Shown piece after piece: positions 11,063-20,863 of a DNA stretch of 64,000 nucleotides. A program made the position numbers and the translations under genes. How positions within the stretch are numbered: the first letter of the stretch is position 1; every line of letters begins with the position of its first letter. The stretch is taken from positions 372,001 to 436,000 of the forward strand of contig JANBVO010000003.1 of NCBI GenBank assembly GCA_030052745.1. Direction: 5' to 3'. The stretch comes from Pleurostoma richardsiae (Eukaryota > Ascomycota > Sordariomycetes > Calosphaeriales > Pleurostomataceae). The notes below the pieces were generated by a model that worked only from the letters and a program-made list of their open reading frames with translations, had not been told where the DNA came from and did not search any database.

Positions 11063-12076
11063 TCCCTTCGATTCTTCGTCGTCGAAAAGGTACAAAAACG
11101 GGATAGAGCCGAGAAAACGGAGCCCGGAAGAGGACGCCTCTGCTAACGACGCGAGAAGTCACGAGTCGCGGCTTCCAAGCGTGGCTGAGCCGTGGGGGCG
11201 AGAAATTCTCCGACTCATCAGTGGGTTCCCTCCGGTGTGGGCGCCGGGGCCAGAACGGTGTACGGACGGAACCTAACCTTACTAGCAGAGACGGGCAGCA
11301 GGTGTCTACCAGCCGGGGACTCCAGCATTGGATTGAACCTCGACCGAAGCGGAAGGGGCGTCAGGTACCTGCGGCGACTTAAAATTCGAGGTGTCTCCAT
11401 TGAAACCTAACCCAGAAGTTACCTGAAGTAGCGTGACTCAGATGTACGGAACCTTAGGTACCATCGTAGGCTGCTGGAACGGCAAGAGCGACCTCTTCTT
11501 TAGGTACCTTCCCCAGTGAGTACAACGCCTGAGGCCTCGGAGGGAAAAGATATATCTTTATGTACTCAAAAGTACTCTTGGCCTCATGGGCACTGATTTG
11601 TCACCGTGCAGATCTGCCGCAGTACTTAGTGATACCTAGCTTTTGGCTTGTGAGGCCGCATTTGCGCTGAGTTGGCCCGTGCTTGGCCTCACAGAACCAG
11701 AAGGGGAAAAGGCAAAAATGGAGGGAGAGGTGGGCCAGTGAGCGACCTGCGTTCGGACCAACGCCCCGCCACTTTTCTACGCATTTCCTCTTCCTCTTCT
11801 CATCCCCCGATTCCTATTCCACCCTCCTACATAAAGCAACACAAGACTCGCCCTTCGACACACAAGTCATCACCTTCCAACAGTACAACCCACCCCAAAT
11901 ACATAGTAAGAAGCGCATCGGCTCATCCTCGACATCCTCCTCCAAAACTGACCGCTCTTCTCGTCGCAGCCCAGAACAACACTTTAGCGAGACACTCGAG
12001 AAGTCGTCTGTCGCTCCCCTCTCGACCTCACCCACAAAACTCCATTTCCCAGGTTCACCCCGAGAAACTCGAGTTT
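11063..12076. promoter_or_regulatory. Divergent upstream region of TRM44 and eIF1
   Basis: This 1-kb stretch separates TRM44 (minus) from eIF1 (plus). It holds three copies of the palindrome-like element AGGTACC(T), near 11363, 11455 and 11502. The last 300 bases before eIF1 are rich in CT and CA, as expected for a strongly transcribed fungal gene with a long leader. I see no coding gene. Confidence 0.6.
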
Positions 12077-12821
12077 ATGTCAATCGAAAATCTCAAGACC
12101 TACGGTATGTGCCTCCTTTTTCATCTTGTGGCATGTCTTGGCCACTTTATGCGGACCTTGGGCGTCGTCGCTTGGGCTCCTGTTTGATGCCCCGGCAGAT
12201 AAGCCGTGGGCTCAAAGTGGGACGGGCGGGACCCAAAGCCAAACCCCTCGATTAACCCCTCCATCACCGCTCCTCGGCCTGGCCGCATCGCAACCGTCGC
12301 TGACATCAATCGTCACCACAGATCCCTTCGCCGAAGCCGACGAGGATACAGGAGAAAACGCAAAGTCTACCGACTATATTCATATTCGTATCCAGCGTAT
12401 GTCCTCTTCCTCCCCAATGCGCCTGCCAACAGCGCTGCTGTCGGCCTCACGTGGCTCACCCGAGTGTCATGCCACACCGACATCATCTTAAGAGTAACAT
12501 AGGACTAACCATGTTTCCCCTCAACAACAGAGCGCAATGGACGTAAGACCTTGACCACCGTGCAGGGTATACCCGCCAAATTCTCTCGCAAGAAGATCCT
12601 CGCCGTCGTCAAGAAGAAGTTCGCCTGCAATGGCACTGTCGTCCCCGACCCCGAGATGGGTGAAATCATCCAGCTCCAGGGCGATCAGCGCAAGAACATT
12701 CAGGAGTTCTTGACCTCCAAGGACGGTCTCGAGCTTGACCCCTTGACTATCAAGGTACGGATAAATCCCTCGCTTCGCAGCCTGACATAGTGCTGATAGG
12801 TCTCAGGTCCACGGTTTCTAA
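12077..12821 (+). CDS. SUI1: Translation initiation factor eIF1 (SUI1)
   Basis: Exons are 12077-12104, 12322-12396, 12531-12754 and 12807-12821, giving 113 residues. eIF1 binds near the P site of the 40S subunit and enforces start-codon accuracy. The protein begins MSIENLKTYDPFAEADED and carries the SUI1 fold from about residue 27 to the end: IHIRIQQRNGRKTLTTVQG, the basic KFSRKKILAVVKKKFACNG, then the QGDQRKNIQEFL stretch and the final VHGF. The length matches the family (about 108-115). The last coding exon is only 15 bases (V-H-G-F-stop); using the nearer AG at 12799 would ruin the conserved C-terminus. The CT/CA-rich leader fits high expression. Confidence 0.95.
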
Positions 12822-13352
12822 GGAGATCATATCGCGCCGTCCCGCCAACCACACCCCGTCACGAAAGTAGCTTCTAGAGATTTGCTTGGGGATTGCTTAG
12901 CCGTTGTCTGGCTGCTATTTCCCATCTTTGGAGAGGACATCTTGACGGGAACGGGACATCCGATATGATATCCGGCGCCGAACTCGGATCGGTCGCGTAC
13001 GTCTTAACCTTGCTTTAGACGGTCTGCATTGCTCTTTTATTACAGTAAAGGGAATCGCCTGTGCGTTTTCGTTTCCATTCTACTCGGGATTTGGGATGGA
13101 TGGTCACGGCCTGCGTTACGCTCGTTACGGAACTCCGCAAGGTATCCGATATGATAGGCAATGCTCAATCAGATTCACCACATAACTGTATTCCCACAAC
13201 GTGATATTATCGTGCCCTCGATGCGTTCTCAAAGAGCCGTGAATCCAACGCCATCAAAACCCGTAACTCCGAGACCATGTAGGCAATCTCAAGGGTATAT
13301 GTGAATGCAAACCAAAACAAGCAAAATGCCGGGATAGAAGCCAAGACAAAAA
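12822..13352. other. Convergent 3' region between eIF1 and EOS1
   Basis: This is about 530 bases of 3'UTR sequence from two facing genes. No gene or clear repeat is visible. Confidence 0.6.
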
Positions 13353-14343
13353 TCACAACTCTTTAGTCACGTTCGCGTACTCGACTATGTTCATGGCCGC
13401 CTTGCCGGCCTCGTGCCAGGCCCTCCTAGCCAGGGCTATGATGGGAATGTTGGGGAAGTCGCTGCGGTCCGAGTGCAGCTGCGCGAGCAGGGACACCATA
13501 CTGATGAAGCTCGCGATGGAGAAGACGCTTATCGACGTGGAGGTCTCCTTGCGGATGTTGATCTTGAGCTGGGTGATATGGTACAGGCCCGTGAGGGTCT
13601 AGATTCGGGGGGAAAGCATCAGCGAGGCTGTCGGCCGGGACGGGCGGTGGGGGATCGGGAGGGAACAGACGAGACTCACTGTCGCGATGCCGATCCACGA
13701 AGGCAGCAGCAGCCGAGGGTCCTCGGAGCCGCCGGTCAGGTAGAGGACCCAGGAGGTCACGTAGCCGTTCAGCGCGTTGATGGCGAGCAGCCGGACGATG
13801 GTAGCGGGCGGGGTGTAGTTCAGCAGCCTGGCGGGAGCGAAAGCTAGTGTTAGTAACAGTTTGGAGGGCGGGTATAGGGACTGGCGGGCGGGCATACCAT
13901 CTCGACATGAGGCAGTCGGTGAAGAAGAAGGACAGGTACGCCGAGCAGCCGCACTGTAGAAGACGTCTTGTTAGCATCTAGCATCTACATCCTCTCCCCT
14001 GTGCCCCATTGAAGTTTCCAAGAACGGCTCGAACTCACCCATATGATAGCCAGCAGCGACTCAGTCAGTCTCAGCCGGTTCTCAAAGGACCACTTCTCGG
14101 CCGGCGGCAGGTCGCTCGTCGCGAGCGCCGCCAGCCGCGCCAGGAGCAGCAGCAGGCTGGGCAGGCCCCACAGCACGGCGGGCACGACCGACAGCAGCCG
14201 GGACGCGAACAGCACCGGGTGCCAGACCGGTGCGACGCCGAGCACGACCGCCACGCGCGGCTGCAGCAGGCGCGGCGTCGCTACGGACCCGAGGGGGCCC
14301 TTCTTGCTCCTCCACTTGCTGCCGCCGCTGCCGCCGTGGCCGT

Positions 14344-14378
<35 letters not shown>

Positions 14379-14722
14379 CCCTCTGCAATGTTGGTGTGGT
14401 GATGCGCCAGGAGGAGGCCGGCGGCGTCCTGGTCTGTGGTGCTGTCGTCATCGTGGTCGTCGTCAATCTCAGCTGTGGCCTGCCGCGCGGAGGGAGGGTG
14501 TGCTGGACGAGGCATGAAGGAGCGGCGGCTCCGTGCCCATAAAGGAAGGGGGCTGGGGAGCTGTGCCTTTGGACACTTCAGGCGCTCGCTGGGGGGTCTG
14601 GGAGATCTTGAGGTTTTTCCCGTCTCTGTTGTTTTGCGACGTAATATCGTGGTGCTGATCTGGGAGGAGACTGTGCTCGATAAGGGGTCACGAAGAGGGA
14701 CTGGGGGGGCTTCTGAGGTCAT
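13353..14722 (-). CDS. EOS1: EOS1-like N-glycosylation membrane protein
   Basis: Exons on minus are 14722-14039, 13953-13898, 13827-13680 and 13598-13353, giving 377 residues. Eos1 is an ER multi-spanning protein that in yeast affects N-glycosylation and oxidative-stress tolerance; its chemistry is unknown. The first about 150 residues are low-complexity, with a run of ten serines and a poly-acidic patch. The conserved part starts near residue 150 with hydrophobic segments (LLSVVPAVLWGLPSLLLLLA and others). The best family signature is NYTPPATIVRLLAINALN, then ITQLKINIRKETSTSISVFSI near residue 305. All four exon junctions keep the frame and have GT-AG ends. It is divergent with the mL45 gene. 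Confidence 0.88.
14349..14376 (-). repeat. CTG/CAG trinucleotide repeat coding for serine
   Basis: Nine or so GCT/CTG units lie in exon 1 of EOS1. On the coding strand they read AGC, which gives the ten-serine run near residue 120. The run sits in the variable, probably disordered N-terminal part. Confidence 0.9.
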
Positions 14723-15079
14723 TGGCCGCCCTTTGTTAGTGCACCTCGAGCCCCTCGAATCGCAGCAATTGTTGGTGCTTGATTGGCCCTATGGGGTGTG
14801 CTGCAGGGAGTCGGATGGCCTGTTATTCCGTGCCTTGGCAGCTCGGACGGGCTGTTGGACCCGGTGTTAGCCTCTGCCGAGCACCGACGTATCCAAAATT
14901 TCCAAGAGCACCGACAGCTCCCGGAACAGGTTGATGGTGTGAGAGAGGGAAGGCGAGGCACAGCAACAGACGATCCAACTTCGGCGACTTCCCAGCTGCC
15001 GATTGGGAACCTTCTCGAGAGACTGTCAACATCGAAGTGCAGTAACCGACACGTCGATCGCCGCGCATCTTCCCTCACC
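14723..15079. promoter_or_regulatory. Divergent promoter of EOS1 and mL45
   Basis: These 357 bases separate the start codons of EOS1 (minus) and the mitochondrial ribosomal gene (plus). This must hold both promoters. I see no TATA box that stands out. Confidence 0.5.
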
Positions 15080-16214
15080 ATGGCCGCAACTTTCCGAACC
15101 CGGCCGTGGCAGCTCATCCCGGCCCGGACCGCGGCGTCGCGGTCGCTGCTGGGCTGCAGCCAATGCGGCGTGCGCTTCCCCTGGGCGACGATACCAGACG
15201 CAAGGAGCTCCTCTGCGTTCCAGACTGAGAGGAAACCCTGGACCGCGAGAGGCTACGCCTCGCGCAGCGCCCAGAGCCCGCAGGTGCGGTCCATGATGCG
15301 CAAGGAGATGAACCAGTTCAGAAAGGCGGGCTCCCCGGCGCTGGAGATGGCCTCCGGGGGTGACTCGGCTATGGCGTCTTCACTCGACATCAAACTACCA
15401 TGTACGTCTTAATCAGCTTTACTCCTGTGCCTCTGCTCGCCACACTTAGAGAGAAAGAAAGCCAAAAACTAACCGCACCGGCGCAACAGCAACCATCGTC
15501 GCCCTCCCGCTCTCCCGCGCCCCGCGCAGCCCCCGCGACTTCGCGCGCTACCAGTTCGAGCGGCTGAAGCAGCACGCCTTCGACCTGGTGACCCTCCTCG
15601 CGTTCAAGATCTCCTCCATGCCCTCCTGGTCCGCGCGCCCGCGCTTCCGCGTGCGCCGCTCCGCCCTCGTGCCCACCGCCAAGGCCCTGCACCGCACCAT
15701 GTCGGAGGCGCTCGCCGCGGGCGACAAGGGCGCCCTCGAGCAGGTGTGCCTGGGCCAGCTGTTCCGCAGCCTGGCGGCGGCGGTCGACGGGCGGCGCCGC
15801 GGGCGCCGGCTCGGCTGGGAGCTGGTGCGGTACAACGGGCGGCCGCGGGTCATGGACCACAAGCTGGCGATCTTCCCGGGCCCAGGGGGCCGGCAGGCCG
15901 TGCTGAGGCAGGCGGTGGTGCGGATAGGCAGCCGGCAGCGGCTGGTGGAGATCGACGAGGCCAGGGGCGGGGCGCCGGTCGAGGGCAGCGAGCGGGTGAG
16001 GGACGTCACCGAGTACGTGGTGCTGTCGCAGACGCTGAACCCCCAGACGTACGCGGCCAGCGAGTGGCGGCTGTGGGGCACCGTGGGCGAGACAACGCTG
16101 GCGGACATGGAGGAGGAGAAGGTCACGCTGGCGGAGCTGGAGAAGCAGGAGCTGCAGCCGTATAAGACGGGCGGCGGCGCGGGTGGCGGCGCGAAGAAGC
16201 GCCCTTCTGCGTAG
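15080..16214 (+). CDS. Mitochondrial large-subunit protein mL45 / MBA1-like (Tim44-like fold)
   Basis: Exons are 15080-15401 and 15490-16214, giving 348 residues. MBA1/mL45 anchors the mitochondrial ribosome to the inner membrane near the exit tunnel and so supports insertion of mitochondrially made proteins. The first about 60 residues are rich in Arg, Ser and Ala with few acids, as in a mitochondrial presequence. The Tim44-like region runs from about residue 130 to 320 (MPSWSARPRFRVRRSALVPTAK, then WELVRYNGRPRVMDHKLA, and EYVVLSQTLNPQTY near the end). The intron starts GTACGT and ends in CAACAG. Exon 2 is extremely GC-rich, more so than its neighbours. Family assignment is strong; whether it should be called MBA1 or MRPL45 is a naming matter. 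Confidence 0.85.
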
Positions 16215-16618
16215 GGACGAACGAGCCTTGGGTAAGGGAGACAGAGACGGTTGGGGGATGTTGTGGCCTGGCCGGCAGGCATGGGAAGAAGCTGGCAGTG
16301 TAGCATATCTTTGTGTTAATACGTCACTTGAGAAGTGTATATCTGATCTGTACAGAGTATGTATACGGGAAAAAGAGTATGGGACTGCCCCGTCATAACG
16401 TCAGGGGCACGCATGAATTATCATCTAAAGCAGACAAATCTCGACAATTTTCAACTGACAAACAACCAATTTCCATCCTCCGACTTTTCTCCCCCCTCAA
16501 CGTATATGGGTTATCCAACCTATCACGGCATCGGCCATGCGTAACGAGAGGTAGACGCCATGACAGAACGGGACACCACACCCATCCAGAGCTCATTCTG
16601 CGCCCGATGACAGACGTC
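16215..16618. other. Convergent 3' region between mL45 and the symporter
   Basis: This is about 400 bases between two facing stop codons. It is more AT-rich than the flanking exons, as expected for 3'UTRs. No gene is seen. Confidence 0.6.
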
Positions 16619-19091
16619 CTAGAAGAACTTGCCAGTGGTCTTCGCGGTGTTGGTCTCGTACAGCACGTCCGAGTCCTCCGCCGCGCCGTAGTCCGCGGGC
16701 GTCGCCTCGCCGGACAGGTACGCCGGGCGGTCCAGGGCGTCGAAGCGGCGGCCCTGCACCCTGGCCTTCACGTACTGGAAGCCCAGGCGCAGGACGGACG
16801 CGCCGAACGCCCAGAGCAGGCCGCCGACGGGGGCGGCCACGAAGGCGCCGAAGGCGCCCCAGTCGCCCTCGTACAGGCCCTGCTCGAGGAGGATGAGCTT
16901 GGCGCCCGTGAGGGCGTCGCCGTAGTAGATGGTGCCGAAGATGAAGACGGTGAGGATGCCGCCGAGGCCGCCGACGACGACCTCGAAGCCGCGCCACCAG
17001 TAGAAGAAGCGGTCGGACAGGCCGAGGCACAGGACGGGGATGGTGGAGGCGGAGACGAGGTCGGAGATGAGGTAGATCTGCAGGATGGAGGGGGCCTTGA
17101 GGGCTAGGACGATGACGGGGATGATGATGAGCACGACGGCGCCGCGGATCCACCAGACGTTGAGGCGGTTGCGGAACAGGTCGTTGGAGGCCGAGGAGAC
17201 CATGGCGGACTGCAGGGAGTCGAAGCTCGCGCAGCTGAGGGAGATGCTCATGACCAGCACGACGCCCACGACCCAGTTGGGCAGCTGCTCCAGCAGCAGG
17301 AAGAAGGAGATGGAGCCGTCCTGCGCCGGGTCGCCGGGCCATGCGCCCGACCAGGCGGCGATGCAGCCCGTCATGCCGACGAGGACGAGGATGACGGTCA
17401 CGCAGACGGAGGCCATGGAGACGCCGATCCAGAGGTCCTTGTCGGTCTTGGAGGCGAAGGTACGCAGCCAGAAGTTGGAGAGGAAGAAGTCGTTGGTCAG
17501 CACGGCCACGGGCAGGATGTACAGGAGCTGCCAGCCGAGGAGGTTAGCCTTGGTGAGCCCGGAGCTGTCAATGAGGCTGCGGTCGATGTCGGTCTCGACG
17601 CCGATGGTGATGGTAGCGATGATGATGAGGCCGAGGACCATCGCACCCTGGATGTTGTCTGTGACGAAGGAGACATGGAAGCCGCCAAGAGCTAGGAGAA
17701 CTGTCAGCATCCTGATCCACGTTAAGAGGTACGTTGAGAGGCAAAAAGGGATCACTGACATGTATAAATGGTGGTTACCACGCCTTCGACAATGAGCACG
17801 GGCAGTCCGTCAAGGCCAGTGAGCGCATTGACGACCTGGCCGACGGCAGACAGCTCAGCGACCATGTAGAGGAACAGAGTCACGAGCGTCAGGAAGCTCA
17901 GGAACAGTGCTGTGATGATGCCAAAGCGCTGCCGCGTCCACTCAGTCAGGACAAATCCCTCCGGGCACTTCCTCCGGATGATGGGCCCGAGCGCAGCGAA
18001 GATCAGGAGCGGCAGCGAGGAGGCGAAGGCGTAGACGACGACGCCCTGGACGCCGGAGATGGTGGCCAGCTCCGGGTAGGAGAAGAGAATGCCGGATCCG
18101 AGACCTAGGTGGGTTAGTATTCCTAGAGCTTCGGTCAAGGGGAGAGCATTAGGGGGTAGATCTTTTTGATCGGAGCGGCAGCACGTTTCCCACGCAAGCA
18201 TTAACTTGATCGAGTATTTACGGTACAATCTCAGCTTCGCATCCACAGGCCGCAGCATCTCCCCTCGTGTTTGCGCCTCTGCCAGCAGACGCAGCAGAGG
18301 AGGCAAAGGGACGAGGGGGTGGATGCCGCGGGCGTGCTTCAACTCGGCGCCCGTAGTGAGCCGCAACCCCCGCCCTCTCGAGACCTGCTTGCCCCCCTCC
18401 CGACCGGCCATGGTGGACCACAGCAGGTTGAAGGGAGGCCAATGCAGGGACTCGAGAGTGCAGGGATCTTGTTAAACTTGGGGTACGAACCTGTTGTCAG
18501 TTCCGCAACTCGAGTTGCTCGACTGTTACCGGCATGGTTGCCCGACCAAGTAGGCTGTCCGCCCTCGCTAGGCGAGGACTTCTCGCTCTCTCGCTGTCGT
18601 GTATCTCATGTTTGATACCGTAATGCTTATGCTACCGCTCTGGATCTCTAGGATTTCATAGTAGTGAGCGCTCTTCGCGTCATCTACTCACCAGAAGCGA
18701 TGAAGTTCAGCATAAGCGGGAATGCTGCAGGCCAGAGTTAGTCAGATACTCTCTAAACGAGAACTAGAGGAAGGGGGACGATCGGCGCGTGAGAAGAGTC
18801 GTAGTTGGGGGGAAGACCACGATCCCTCTTCTCAGCGCAGAGTTCCCCCGATGAGAGTCCTAACCGGTTCGAGTTCCGTTTCCAGCAAGGAACTCTCCCT
18901 TTGATTCCCTGCGGAACTTGAATGAAATTGCAGTTCCGAGCACCCTGTGCGGCCACCACCATGGTTAGTTGTCTCCGAGGCGGAGTCCATGACTGTGTTC
19001 AACAAAACCAGGGAGAAACGAGAGCATACAGAAAGGCGCCGAGAGTCAGATAGATGATGGCATTGGATGCCTGGAACGACGGTTGTCCCAT
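16619..19091 (-). CDS. Sodium/solute symporter (urea-transporter-like SSS family)
   Basis: Exons on minus are 19091-19030, 18944-18865, 18724-18692, 18104-17760 and 17691-16619, giving 530 residues. It is a plasma-membrane or organelle secondary transporter of the SSS family, related to fungal DUR3-type urea/polyamine carriers; the substrate is not proven. Helix 1 starts at NAIIYLTLGAFLVLG. After the loop ending GNGTRT come PLMLNFIASGLGSGILFSYPELATI and LGPIIRRKCPEGFVLTEWTRQRFG, the best family marks. The later LGGFHVSFVTDNIQGAMVL block and about nine further helices complete the fold. The reading frame depends on two short exons (80 and 33 bases). The 588-base third intron is unusually long for this window. 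At 530 residues it is shorter than classical DUR3 proteins (about 700), so it belongs to a distinct subgroup. Confidence 0.82.
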
Positions 19092-20863
19092 TGTGAGTCG
19101 TCAAAGAAACTATTCGTAGTTTCGAGTTGTTGAGTAATGCTGTGCCTGTGTTCTGCGACTGTCTGTCGAGACAAGAGATCTGAGTTGAAGCGACTGCCCT
19201 GATGTTCTGCAACAGCTTCGTCGAGGCTTAAGAGCGCTGACTGAGATGATGTTTCGTCCGACTCGCGCTCCCAGCGAGAAAATGCGAGAGCAGATCCCAC
19301 TTATAATAACCACCACGAGAGCCACCACAGGCGATGGCGGCCACCAGGAAAATCTCGATCGCAGTCCACCACCATCTCTTGCACGACTGTGGCTAGCGTG
19401 GGGGGGCTCTACCATGCCCTGCAATACGTGTAGACACCACATCTCGACCGGCGGTGCGCCCGCCCATTGGCCGCCGCCGGCACCAGCGCCTTGGTCGCGC
19501 ACGCTAACGGGGCCCGCGATCCTGCAGCTGCGTCGTACCGCCGAAAGTGTCATGCAACCGCTCGGCTCACTTCTGCTCACGGTCTTTTGACAAATTCGGT
19601 GCGTTCTCGGCGGCGCCAGGCCCGGAGCGGCCCAGCTGCCTCTCTCTCTCTTTTGGAGAGGACGAGCGCACGATCCACCATCTCCTGACCCCCAGAGGAG
19701 CACAGAGCAGCACCGTCGTGTTCCTTATTCTTCCCAACATGACTGCGTAGCGAGTATTCCTCAAGAAGCTGTCAGCTTGAACCGCTCGAGGCGGATGTTG
19801 ACGGTGGCGAAATGCCACTGTCAGACAATCACACACACCGTGGACTGGCCACGTCCATGCCGCATACGTACAGCCGCCAGGCGAACAGATAGCCTGCCCG
19901 TACATAGGTAGTCGGAGTCTCAAATCAACACAACCCATGTCTCACAAGCGCAATAAGTCATCCAGGGTTAAAAAGAAAAAAAAAACCTCCATGGCATTGT
20001 ATATCGTCTATGACGAGCCACCTCAAGTAGAGGTGGCCGTGCTAAACTAACGTTGCCATGAAGGAAAGAGGACAAGATGGTGGCCGGCCTATGTAAGTAT
20101 CTAGGTATGGAGTGACTTCCTGAAGATACTCGTTAGGTATCCCAAGACTCAGATCCTGGAATCATTAGAGACCGCCAACATCCAAACGAAAATCACGAAG
20201 ACCTGGGTCGCAATATCCTTCCTCTCTATGGGGATGGCCCCCCCTGGGCCATGATGCAGATCTTCAATGCATCTCTTGAACCAACTCGTTCGCGTTCATC
20301 CATGTGCAGTGTCCCCCTCGAAAGAGAGATCCCAAAGGAATACGGTTAGATGGACCTCATGGCCCAGAACTTCAGTGAGCAATGGTCTCCCCCAGTTTGG
20401 ATCCGCCACAAAACTTTTCATTGCCATGAAAGTCTGTTCCGCATGAGTTGTGCGGGAAGGCAGACAACAGGCCGTCGGTGAAGCTTCGACGATCTGTTCT
20501 GAGAAGACCCCGAGAAATACGTTGATTAGGTGTTTGGCCAAGCAGGCTGCAATGCGACAATGCCAGGATGGAAGTCTAATCTCCTGAGACACTCGAAGAG
20601 TTAGGCTAAACCAAGCAGACCGCGAGGCGACAATGCCGGGGAATCTAGTCTCATGAGAACCTCGAAGAGGCTGCAAGATGCTTGCCTGGCCGCGAAATAG
20701 GAGAACCGGAGAAAGAATTCGAATGACTTTTTTTTGTGTGTTTCTTTTTTTCGTCTTTTTTTTTCTTTTTTCCTTTTTGTTGATGTTACTTCGTCAAGAT
20801 CGTTGTTGACACCGACGTAGGCTGGTCAGGCGCGCTCATCTTAATTAAGCATATAGAGAATGC
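19092..20863. other. Intergenic region with a short tandem duplication
   Basis: This 1.77 kb holds the upstream region of the symporter and the 3' region of the RRM gene. It includes a 73-base imperfect direct duplication at 20538-20683 and a T-rich tract at about 20729-20781. A 126-codon open frame on minus (20296-20676) covers the duplication but has no recognisable domain, so I do not call it a gene. Confidence 0.6.
20538..20683. repeat. Imperfect tandem duplication, about 73-base unit
   Basis: Two adjacent copies start at 20538 (CCAAGCAGGCTGCAATGCGA) and 20611 (CCAAGCAGACCGCGAGGCGA). Both continue through CGACAATGCC, a TCTAATCTC/TCTAGTCTC block and CTCGAAGAG. Identity is roughly three quarters by eye. 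No third copy was found nearby. Confidence 0.75.

Noticed and set aside
18841-18900. GGTTCGAGTTCC, a match to a tRNA B box
   Set aside because: It lies in exon 2 of the symporter on the other strand and has no A box or acceptor stem around it.
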